The translations under genes were made by a program, and so were the position numbers. 42,798 nt of DNA from assembly GCA_021789735.1 (NCBI GenBank), contig JAJYJB010000011.1, forward strand, positions 1 through 42,798, written 5' to 3'. Positions 8,515-15,266 of this stretch are shown piece by piece (within the stretch, counting starts at the first letter, position 1; the number at the start of each line of letters is the position of its first letter). A model generated the notes under the pieces. The model did not search any database, was not told the DNA's origin, and saw nothing but the letters and a program-made list of their open reading frames with translations. Origin of the DNA: Nitrospirota bacterium. Its GTDB lineage: Bacteria; Nitrospirota; Thermodesulfovibrionia; Thermodesulfovibrionales; JdFR-88.

Positions 8515-8582
8515 TTATCCTGGATTGTTACCGGCCGCCGTCAGCCCGCGCACATTTTTCTTTTTTGTGTTTCTTGTTTTTT

Positions 8583-9254
8583 TTACGCGCGCGCCCGGTT
8601 CTTCTCGCGGACTTTTGAGGCAAGCCAGTCTGTCCAGCCGGTCAACCCCTCACCTTTTTTGGCCGATATCTCGAATATTTGAAGCGCCGGGTTCAGGGAA
8701 AGGGAATCCTTCCTTATCTTTTCCATGTCCACATCCAAATGCGGAGCAAGGTCCATTTTATTTATCAGAAGGGCCCTGGACTCCTGGAACATAAGCGGGT
8801 ACTTGAGCGGTTTGTCCTCTCCCTCTGTTATCGAAAGGAGCATCGCCTTGGCGTCTTCCCCCACGTCGAACTCCGCCGGGCACACCAGGTTGCCCACGTT
8901 TTCGATTATCAGCAGGTCCAGGCTTGAGACAGGCAGCGAGGGAAGTGTCTCCCTTATCATGTTTGCGTCCAGGTGGCAGGCGCCCCCCGTGTTTATCTGC
9001 ACAACCGGCACCCCCAGCGCGCCTATCCTTTCAGCATCGCTCGTCCCCTGGATGTCGCCCTCGATCACGCCTATCCTGATGTTTTCACCGCCAAGGGCGC
9101 GCACGGTGTTTTCAATGAGGGTGGTCTTGCCGGCCCCGGGGGAAGACATCAGGTTGATTACGAAAAGGCCGTTTTGGGCAAACAGCCTGCGGTTTTCCGC
9201 GGCCAGACGGTCGTTTGCTTCGAGTATCTTCGAGACTACGTTTATCCTTGCCAT
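8583..9254 (-). CDS. hypB: HypB, GTPase for nickel insertion into [NiFe]-hydrogenase
   Basis: HypB is a SIMIBI-class GTPase that works with HypA to deliver nickel to the hydrogenase large subunit. The 223-residue protein has the P-loop SSPGAGKTTLIENT, the metal-site region GGACHLDANMI, IIENVGNLVCPAEFD, and the guanine motif NKMDL. It lacks the N-terminal CxxCGC and His-rich metal-binding stretch of some HypB proteins, so it may depend more on HypA or another nickel source. I start it at ATG 9254 with GGGGAGG just upstream. A longer frame to 9341 would begin upstream of the predicted promoter and adds an unlike sequence. hypA is not in the window. The gene is divergent from hgcA. Confidence 0.95.
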   Translation of the reverse strand: MARINVVSKILEANDRLAAENRRLFAQNGLFVINLMSSPGAGKTTLIENTVRALGGENIRIGVIEGDIQGTSDAERIGALGVPVVQINTGGACHLDANMIRETLPSLPVSSLDLLIIENVGNLVCPAEFDVGEDAKAMLLSITEGEDKPLKYPLMFQESRALLINKMDLAPHLDVDMEKIRKDSLSLNPALQIFEISAKKGEGLTGWTDWLASKVREKNRARA

Positions 9255-9309
9255 GGCCTCCCCGTTTTCCACCGGAAAAAAATTTTTTCTGCCGGGATTT
9301 TTTTGTTTA

Positions 9310-9318
9310 AGTATAGCA
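9310..9318 (-). promoter_or_regulatory. Extended -10 promoter of hypB
   Basis: On the minus strand TGC-TATACT (9318 down to 9310) is an extended -10 element. Transcription would begin near 9303 and give a leader of about 49 nt with GGGGAGG before the ATG at 9254. The -35 is weak. Confidence 0.45.
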
Positions 9319-9345
9319 GATTTCGCTTTTGCATAAGCCATGCTT

Positions 9346-9351
9346 TACAGT
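9346..9351 (+). promoter_or_regulatory. Possible -10 box of hgcA
   Basis: TACAGT ends 9 nt before the ATG at 9361. This is the spacing seen at the leaderless-type starts of rng and comM in this window. No good -35 is seen. It would overlap the hypB upstream region on the other strand. Confidence 0.25.
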
Positions 9352-9360
9352 AGACGCTTT

Positions 9361-10524
9361 ATGGGCCAAACTAGATGCATGCCGGAGATAAAACTCATAC
9401 TGAAGCCCTCAGGCGATCCGCAAAAGAGCACTGGGGGGGCCGGCGGTGCGGCTTGCTGCTGTGCGCCTTTGCAGGCGGAATGGACCACCGGCACGGTCAA
9501 CACGCCGGCCGGGCCTGTCTGCCGTGTGTCCACGACCCTTACCCGCTCGGACATATGGGGCGGCTTCAAATGCCGGGTGAGTTTTTTCTCTTTCAGGGAC
9601 AGCTACAGCGTCCCTCCCGGACTTTACGCCGTGGGCGAGCCGGGGGAGGACTCGAACATATTTGTGAGCGCCAATTACAAGTTCAGTTTTGATACTCTGA
9701 GGCGCAGGCTTTCCGGCCTCGATGCCTGGGTGCTGGTTCTGGACACAAAGGGCATTAACGTCTGGTGCGCAGCGGGCAAGGGGACGTTTGGGACGGCCGA
9801 GCTGATAGAGCGCATCAGGGCCACTGGCCTTGACAGGGCGGCTGGCAGGGGCAGGCTGATCCTGCCTCAGCTTGGCGCGCCGGGTGTGAACGCGTCCGAG
9901 GTGAGAAAGAAAACGGGGTTCAGGGTCTGTTACGGGCCGGTGAGGGCGGCGGATATTCCCGAATACATAAAGGCAGACTACAGGGCAACCGGGCAGATGA
10001 GAGAGGTCAGGTTCGGTCTCCTGGACAGGCTCGTTCTTTCTCCGATGGAGATCATCCCCGCAATGAAGCGTTACCCGCTTTTTGCTCTTGCGGTCCTGGC
10101 CGTCTTTGGCCTTGGCCCCAAAGGCATTATCTTCAGGGACGCCTTTTCGGGCGGCCTTCCGTTTCTGCTGCTTGGGCTTGTTTCCGTGTTTGCAGGGGCG
10201 TTTCTGGTCCCGGTGCTGCTGCCGTTCATACCGTTTAAGTCTTTTGCGGTGAAAGGATGGATAGCGGGGGCCGCTGCGGTGCTTATAAGCATGAAGGCCG
10301 GCCTGCCGGGCCGGATGGACCCCGCGCTCATCTGGGCGGCGTGCATATTTTTCCCGATGGCAAGCTCATATATTGCCCTTCAGTTTACGGGTTCTACCAC
10401 TTTCACCTGCATCTCCGGGGTAAAAAAGGAGCTGAAGGCCGCCCTGCCGGTCTATATCTTGTCTGCGGCGGTGGCAGTGGCGCTTCTTCTGGTCTATAAA
10501 CTTCTTCAGTGGAGGGTTATTTAA
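9361..10524 (+). CDS. hgcA: HgcA, corrinoid protein of mercury methylation
   Basis: HgcA is a membrane-anchored corrinoid protein that transfers a methyl group to Hg(II), together with HgcB. The N-terminal cytosolic domain (CdhD-like) carries the diagnostic cap-helix motif NVWCAAGKGTFGT. Its Cys (~residue 136 from this start) is the proposed lower-axial cobalt ligand. The C-terminal part (~residues 230-387) is hydrophobic with about five membrane helices, as the family requires; carbon monoxide dehydrogenase corrinoid proteins lack this. The start is uncertain: ATGs at 9340, 9361 and 9379 are all in frame and none has a ribosome site. I chose 9361 because a -10-like TACAGT lies 9 nt upstream. 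The Ala/Cys-rich N-terminal stretch (GGAACCCAP) is unusual. The stop overlaps the hgcB start (TAATG), so the two are co-translated. The corrinoid fold and function follow from the family; activity is not shown here. Confidence 0.95.
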   Translation: MGQTRCMPEIKLILKPSGDPQKSTGGAGGAACCCAPLQAEWTTGTVNTPAGPVCRVSTTLTRSDIWGGFKCRVSFFSFRDSYSVPPGLYAVGEPGEDSNIFVSANYKFSFDTLRRRLSGLDAWVLVLDTKGINVWCAAGKGTFGTAELIERIRATGLDRAAGRGRLILPQLGAPGVNASEVRKKTGFRVCYGPVRAADIPEYIKADYRATGQMREVRFGLLDRLVLSPMEIIPAMKRYPLFALAVLAVFGLGPKGIIFRDAFSGGLPFLLLGLVSVFAGAFLVPVLLPFIPFKSFAVKGWIAGAAAVLISMKAGLPGRMDPALIWAACIFFPMASSYIALQFTGSTTFTCISGVKKELKAALPVYILSAAVAVALLLVYKLLQWRVI

Positions 10525-10814
10525 TGAGATATATAACAGGAGGGATCACCCTGAAGATGGCCGCTGACAAGTGCACCGGCTGCGGCATGTGCATGGAGGT
10601 CTGCCCTCATAACGTTTTTCGGCTTGAGGGGGGGCGGGCGGTGATAGCGGTGAGGGACAGGTGCATGGAGTGCGGCGCATGCGAAAAAAACTGCGCCTTT
10701 GGCGCGCTGAGCGTAAATAAGGGGGTGGGCTGCGCCTCGGCCCTCATTGGCAGCATGATAACAGGCGGGGAGCCCACGTGCGCGTGCGGCGGAAACGGCG
10801 GGGGCTGCTGCTAG
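10524..10814 (+). CDS. hgcB: HgcB, 2[4Fe-4S] ferredoxin of mercury methylation
   Basis: HgcB is thought to reduce the HgcA corrinoid to Co(I) and may bind mercury through its C-terminal cysteines. The 96-residue protein has two cluster motifs, CTGCGMCMEVCP and CMECGACEKNC. It also has the conserved single Cys in GVGCASALI and a C-terminus rich in Cys and Gly that ends in a vicinal CC pair. This arrangement matches HgcB rather than ordinary ferredoxins. The ATG at 10524 overlaps the hgcA stop and has GGAGGG 7 nt upstream. The frame could open at a GTG at 10509, but that lies before the ribosome site. It is the last gene of the pair; a universal stress gene follows after 36 nt. Confidence 0.96.
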   Translation: MRYITGGITLKMAADKCTGCGMCMEVCPHNVFRLEGGRAVIAVRDRCMECGACEKNCAFGALSVNKGVGCASALIGSMITGGEPTCACGGNGGGCC

Positions 10815-10850
10815 GGTCTTCGTCGTCCGGTAAAAAAGGGAGGTTTTTTA

Positions 10851-11273
10851 ATGTTCAGGAAAATACTGGTTGCCTTCGACGGATCACCCAAATCCTATGA
10901 GGCGTTCGATGACGTGCTTGAACTGGCATCGATGAGCAGGCCTTCATCTTTCATTCTGGCCCTGTCCGTGGTGCAGCCGCCTGAGTCGCTTTATTTCACG
11001 GAAATGGACGAAGTGGTGGACCGGGCATCCGGCAATTATGAAAAGCTGCTGGCGGAGCTGGCGGAAAAAGCAAGGCAGAAGGGCATTTCCATAAAGACGA
11101 AGGTCGCCGTGGGACATCCGGCAAGCAGCATCATGCAGACTGCCCGGGAAGAAGGATGCGACCTGATAGTCATGGGGCACAAGGGCAAATCGATGCTTGA
11201 GGGGCTGCTGCTTGGTTCCGTTTCACGCAGAGTGGCATCCGGGGCGCATTGCTCCGTTATGATAGTGAAATAA
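10851..11273 (+). CDS. Universal stress protein, UspA family
   Basis: The 140-residue single-domain Usp begins MFRKILVAFDGSPKS. It ends with the ATP-binding pattern GHKGKSMLEGLLLGS (G-x2-G-x9-G-S), so it is probably of the nucleotide-binding type. The ATG at 10851 follows a good ribosome site (GGGAGG). It lies 36 nt after hgcB on the same strand with no terminator visible between, so read-through from hgcAB is likely. A role in the response to metal or redox stress is possible but only suggested by position. Confidence 0.93.
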   Translation: MFRKILVAFDGSPKSYEAFDDVLELASMSRPSSFILALSVVQPPESLYFTEMDEVVDRASGNYEKLLAELAEKARQKGISIKTKVAVGHPASSIMQTAREEGCDLIVMGHKGKSMLEGLLLGSVSRRVASGAHCSVMIVK

Positions 11274-11304
11274 GCGCGGGTGGATCAGGTTAAGTTAAAT
11301 TAAA

Positions 11305-12186
11305 TCAAAAACCTTTCAAGTGGAGAACGAACACCACCGCGGAGGCAAAAAGGCAATATATCCCGAAGAAATGCCAACGCCCGCCAGAAAGCCATTTTGA
11401 AAGCCAGCGCAGGGCCAGCACGCCCGCCACGAAGCTCATAACCATGCCAATGAGGCTCGGATAGAAGGCCCCGGCCATGCCGGAAAAGCCGGCCAGTGGG
11501 ATCTTTTTGTCCGCAAACATCCTCCAGACCTCTCTTGCGATGACGGGGGGCGTAAGCACCACGGCAAGGGCAAAGCTGAACTCCTCGGCGCGCGTCTTGG
11601 CCATCCCCGTGAGCATGCCGGCCGAGATGGTTGCCCCGGAGCGCGAAAACCCCCTGAAAGGCAGGCAGATGCCCTGGATCAGCCCTATGAAGGAGGATCC
11701 TTTAAGGTCCGTGACACCGCTTCCATTTTCTATTTCCGGGCGGGCTGGAAGATTGCGCGTTTTCCAATGGGAGTAAATGATCATGATGCCGACCGCTGCA
11801 AGTGAGACCGATATGATATCCAGGTTGCCGAAGATCATTTCTATCTGGGCGTGGGGAACGTTGCGCAAATATATCTTTTCGATGATCGCTTTAAGCACAA
11901 GCCCAACCGCGCCTGTAAAGAACGTGGCCGCCACGATGAGCTTGAGCGAACTTAAAAAAACCTTCCTCGACGCGAAAAATCCCTGCTTCCAGGAGTCCCA
12001 GAAGTAATATATGACGGCAAACATGGTGCCGGTGTGGAGCATTACGAGAAGAAGGGTCATCTGGGGGCTCGTTGGGTTAAGCCCCATCAGTTTCTCGGCC
12101 ACAATAACATGGGCGGAACTGGAGACCGGCAGGAGTTCGGCCGCCCCCTGGACCGCCGCGAGGACCAGTATCTTTAGAAGGAACAT
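11305..12186 (-). CDS. uppP: Undecaprenyl-diphosphatase UppP (BacA)
   Basis: UppP is an inner-membrane phosphatase that recycles undecaprenyl pyrophosphate for cell-wall and polysaccharide synthesis; extra copies give bacitracin resistance. The 293-residue protein is hydrophobic with about eight helices. It has both family motifs: QGAAELLPVSSSAH near the N-terminus and FRGFSRSGATISAGM near residue 180. The length is normal (~270-290). A promoter is visible upstream. It faces uspA convergently and stands alone. Confidence 0.95.
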   Translation of the reverse strand: MFLLKILVLAAVQGAAELLPVSSSAHVIVAEKLMGLNPTSPQMTLLLVMLHTGTMFAVIYYFWDSWKQGFFASRKVFLSSLKLIVAATFFTGAVGLVLKAIIEKIYLRNVPHAQIEMIFGNLDIISVSLAAVGIMIIYSHWKTRNLPARPEIENGSGVTDLKGSSFIGLIQGICLPFRGFSRSGATISAGMLTGMAKTRAEEFSFALAVVLTPPVIAREVWRMFADKKIPLAGFSGMAGAFYPSLIGMVMSFVAGVLALRWLSKWLSGGRWHFFGIYCLFASAVVFVLHLKGF

Positions 12187-12229
12187 CTCAGTTCATACGT
12201 CCTTTCATTTTAAGTCGTCCGGATTTCTG

Positions 12230-12259
12230 AAGATAACATCTTTGGCGGCGTATTATCAA
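12230..12259 (-). promoter_or_regulatory. Putative promoter of uppP
   Basis: On the minus strand TTGATA (12259-12254) and TATCTT (12235-12230) are 18 nt apart. The leader would be about 37 nt. Confidence 0.4.
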
Positions 12260-12356
12260 ACGGACCCCTTTAAAAAAACAAAAAACACACACTGATGCCG
12301 GCGCGTGAATAATATGGTAAGAGTATATACAGGGAAAGAAAGACCGTAAACAAACA

Positions 12357-12403
12357 TTTAATCCTGGTGTAACACTGATGTAATAAAGCCGGTTTAATAT
12401 AAT
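12357..12403 (+). promoter_or_regulatory. Pho-box-like repeats with -10 box upstream of pstS
   Basis: Three 5-mers, TTTAA (12357), TGTAA (12368) and TGTAA (12379), start exactly 11 nt apart, the helical period of PhoB half-sites. A perfect TATAAT follows at 12398-12403, with no good -35, as in activator-dependent Pho promoters. This suggests control by phosphate starvation. The half-sites differ from the E. coli consensus (CTGTCAT), so the regulator assignment is inference. Confidence 0.5.
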
Positions 12404-12441
12404 TTCAATCTCGATCCCACACAAGGAGGGTTTCAAAACAG

Positions 12442-13461
12442 ATGAAGCGTTTACTGGCGGTGTTTCTGGTTTTAAGTTCCGTTTTCGCGTTCGGGCTGGC
12501 GCAGGCGGCACAGACCCTGAACGGGGCTGGTTCAACTCTGGCCTATCCGCTATATTCGGCGTGGGCATACGACTATGCCAGGATGACCGGCATAAGGTTC
12601 AACTACGGGTCCATCGGTTCGGGGGGCGGCATCCAGCAGATAACCAACAAGACCGTCGATTTTGGCGCGTCCGATTCTCCCCTCAGTCCTGCCGTGCTCA
12701 GGCAGAAGGGTTTTCTGCAGTTCCCGACAGTTACCGCGGGCGTTGTGCCCGTAGTGAACATCCCCGGCGTAAGACCGGGCCAGATGAAGCTGGACGGCCC
12801 TACGCTTGAAAAGATCTATATGGGGGAGATCAAGTACTGGGACGACCCCAGGATAAAGGCGCTCAACCCGGGGCTCAGGCTGCCGCACCATGTGATAACG
12901 ACCATCCACAGGTCCGAGGCCTCCGGCACGACCGCGATATTCACCCATTACCTCGCCGCCATATCTCCCGAGTGGAGGGCGAAGGTCGGCCAGGGAATAG
13001 CGGTGAAATGGCCAGTAGGCATCGGGGCCAAGGGCAGCGAGGGCGTCACCAACTATGCAAACAGGGTGCAGTATTCCATAGGATACGTGGAGTTCGCCTA
13101 CATCCTTCAGGAGCACATGCCTTATGTGCTTATGAAAAACAGGGCGGGCTATTATGTCGGGCCCACCGTCCAGAGCTTCAAGGAGGCGGCCGGCAAGGCC
13201 GCGTTCAACCCCCAAAAAGGGTTTTACCTCTGGCTCGTGAACGCGCCCGGCAAGGGTTCCTGGCCGATTGCCGGGGCCACCTTCATCCTTCTTAACAAGT
13301 CGCTGCCCAAGGCCGTCAACGACACGGTCGTCAAGTTCTTCAACTGGGGATTTACGCACGGCGATGCTGAGGCCTTAAGGCTCACCTACATACCGCTTCC
13401 CACTTTGCTTAAAAACAAGATAAGGGCCTACTGGAAGGCAAACGGCTTGAGCTATCAATAA
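12442..13461 (+). CDS. pstS: Phosphate ABC transporter substrate-binding protein PstS
   Basis: The 339-residue periplasmic protein binds phosphate for an ABC importer. A signal peptide (residues 1 to ~21, cut after a Gln-Ala stretch) precedes the mature start QTLNGAGSTLAYPLYSAW. Phosphate-loop motifs are visible in GSGGGIQQI, DFGASDSPLS and RSEASGTTAIF. The ATG has AAGGAGG upstream. The permease and ATPase genes pstCAB do not follow; instead a strong terminator does, so the protein is expressed alone. The upstream 11-bp repeats suggest Pho control. It is clearly PstS-like, although the ligand was not tested. Confidence 0.94.
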   Translation: MKRLLAVFLVLSSVFAFGLAQAAQTLNGAGSTLAYPLYSAWAYDYARMTGIRFNYGSIGSGGGIQQITNKTVDFGASDSPLSPAVLRQKGFLQFPTVTAGVVPVVNIPGVRPGQMKLDGPTLEKIYMGEIKYWDDPRIKALNPGLRLPHHVITTIHRSEASGTTAIFTHYLAAISPEWRAKVGQGIAVKWPVGIGAKGSEGVTNYANRVQYSIGYVEFAYILQEHMPYVLMKNRAGYYVGPTVQSFKEAAGKAAFNPQKGFYLWLVNAPGKGSWPIAGATFILLNKSLPKAVNDTVVKFFNWGFTHGDAEALRLTYIPLPTLLKNKIRAYWKANGLSYQ

Positions 13462-13513
13462 AATAAAAAAAGAGCAAACAAGATTTTTTCCTTCTCTTCC
13501 AGTCCTTGAACCG

Positions 13514-13542
13514 GGGGCCCTGAACGGGCCCCTTCTTTTTTT
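13514..13542 (+). terminator. Intrinsic terminator after pstS
   Basis: A perfect 7-bp stem GGGGCCC-TGAAC-GGGCCCC (13514-13532) is followed by TTCTTTTTTT. It ends the pstS transcript about 50 nt after the stop. Confidence 0.85.
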
Positions 13543-13729
13543 GCCGGGAATACAGGTGCCGCGCCCATTGGAAAAAAAGCCGGCTGGTCAAGAATGGCAA
13601 CTTGCATCCGTCCGTTTACTTCATCATTTAAGGACCGGACACATATCAAAAAAACCCATGCGCCCCCCGAAAAGAAAATAAAAAATCCGGTGATCTGCCC
13701 GCAGGAATTTTTTCCCAAGACCCTTTAAT

Positions 13730-14986
13730 TTAATCCGTGAAGGGATATCCAAGGCCAACGAACACAGCCGGCCCCTCGTTGCCGAAGCCGACATCAACCC
13801 TGCCCACTATATTCGGGGGGACCGTGGCCCTGAAGCCTATGCCGGGGTTTATTTTGAAGCGGCTTATGGCGATGCTGTAAAGCGAGCTCATGACGGTGCC
13901 CGTATCCAGAAACGGGGCGAGCTCCCACCGGGTCTTCACATGGAAGACGCTCTTCGTGAACAGCCGTATCCTCTCTTCGAAGTTAAAGAGCAGATAGCTT
14001 TTATCTATGAACCTGTTGTCGCCATACCCGCGCAAGGTGTTCTCCCCGCCAAGGATAGAGCGCTCCAGGAAAGGCACGCTTTTTCCGATGGTCTGGTCAT
14101 AAGCGCCCCTGAGCAGTGTCACATACCGCTTTTTGGCGGCGGGTATGTAATCATCGGCTTCAAGGAAATAATGGAAGAAGTTGGCGGTGCTGCCCAGGGC
14201 CCTGCCGCTCCACTCAGCCATGGCCTTCGAATAAAAACCGGACGTGGGCATCTCGCGGGAATCAAGGGTGCTGTAGATAAGAGAAAGGCGCTGCGCGTGT
14301 GTCCTGAAGCCGTTTATCCCCGGCACCTCTTCCGTGGTGAAGACGTCCTGTATAAATGGCAGCGACTTGACCGCCCCGTGGGTTATGGTGACCTGCCTCA
14401 ACCTGTCGCCCAGGGAAATATAGAAATGACGGAGCAGGCCAAAGGTGGCGGAGATGTTGAAGCCAGCCTCCTGGTCACCGTAGTTTGTCTCGTTTTGAAG
14501 CGAGCTGCTGGACTGGAAACCAAAGAACCTGGAGGACCCGTTGTTAAAATAAAATCCGTATGCGTTCAGATCCACTCCCGGTATAAGGTGCTTTTCGTCG
14601 TTGAAGGTTGCCTCGAGATCGAAATTTACGTGCTGGGACCTGGAAACGTTTACCTGCCAACTCTGCCCCGTCCTGGGGTAGAAGGCCCCGTATACGGTCG
14701 CCGTGGCGCCATAATATCTGTTGTAGTTGACCTGGGGGGCAAGAAGGGTCCTTACCCCGCCTTTTTTGTCATAGATGAGGAAGGCCCCCAGCACGCCCGC
14801 AGTAAGTCCCTCATTGGGGTCTGTGGAGATGGCCGGAAGGGGGATGGACACCACCTTCACCGGGTTGCCGAAACCCTTGCCGGTAAGCGGAGCGGGCAGG
14901 TCTTTCCTGGGTATCATCGTCGTACACGAAACGCTACACGAGATGACTACGCACAGAAGGGCCCAAAATATCTTTCTACGAGCCAT
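13730..14986 (-). CDS. Omp85/D15-type outer-membrane beta-barrel protein without POTRA domains
   Basis: The 418-residue protein has a signal sequence with possible lipoboxes (VISC or SVSC) near residues 16-21. Only about 45 residues follow before alternating hydrophobic strands begin. The strand pattern continues to the end (VGLGYPFTD). The Omp85 L6-loop hallmark is seen in GGENTLRGYGDNRF. The protein matches the D15/Bac_surface_Ag barrel (PF01103 type) but has no room for POTRA repeats, so it is not BamA or TamA. It could be a stand-alone barrel for export or lipid contact. The ATG at 14986 gives a good signal-peptide start (MARRK). A TTG at 15016 would add 10 residues. Confidence 0.82.
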   Translation of the reverse strand: MARRKIFWALLCVVISCSVSCTTMIPRKDLPAPLTGKGFGNPVKVVSIPLPAISTDPNEGLTAGVLGAFLIYDKKGGVRTLLAPQVNYNRYYGATATVYGAFYPRTGQSWQVNVSRSQHVNFDLEATFNDEKHLIPGVDLNAYGFYFNNGSSRFFGFQSSSSLQNETNYGDQEAGFNISATFGLLRHFYISLGDRLRQVTITHGAVKSLPFIQDVFTTEEVPGINGFRTHAQRLSLIYSTLDSREMPTSGFYSKAMAEWSGRALGSTANFFHYFLEADDYIPAAKKRYVTLLRGAYDQTIGKSVPFLERSILGGENTLRGYGDNRFIDKSYLLFNFEERIRLFTKSVFHVKTRWELAPFLDTGTVMSSLYSIAISRFKINPGIGFRATVPPNIVGRVDVGFGNEGPAVFVGLGYPFTD

Positions 14987-15014
14987 TTGGTTTTTTTCAG
15001 TTTTACTTTTTTGC

Positions 15015-15036
15015 AAAAAATTCCCGGCGCCGGGAA
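15015..15036 (-). terminator. Possible intrinsic terminator (minus strand) downstream of pgm
   Basis: A 16-bp perfect palindrome TTCCCGGCGCCGGGAA (15021-15036) is followed on the minus strand by TTTTTT (15020-15015). It lies about 230 nt past the pgm stop and just before the barrel gene. It could end the pgm transcript, or it could be a protein site. Confidence 0.35.
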
Positions 15037-15266
15037 CCCCTTCATAAGAAATATCCCGGACAGAAAAGCCGCAATGACAGCTAAAAATTCAAAAAAACAA
15101 AAAAAGACACCTGCGGTTTTATTGCGCAGGATGGTTCATTTGAGAAAAAACCAAAAAAACTCAAGCGCATTGATTATAAATCTTCAGGAAGGTAAATGGG
15201 TAGGTGTCCGCATGACCGCAAGGGCCTTAAGGGGAAATGTGTGCTGTTTTTTGCCTGAGTGAAATT

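Noticed and set aside
12550..13359. 269-residue minus-strand frame across pstS
   Set aside because: It is antisense to pstS and lacks a start signal or domain.
13940..15262. 440-residue plus-strand open frame opposite the Omp85-like gene
   Set aside because: It is antisense to a well-supported barrel gene, has no ribosome site or recognisable domain, and reflects the codon bias of the real gene.
15074..15262. 62-residue plus-strand frame starting MTAKNSKKQKK in the gap before pgm
   Set aside because: It has no ribosome site and no promoter, unlike codon use and no recognisable family. It overlaps the probable pgm terminator region.
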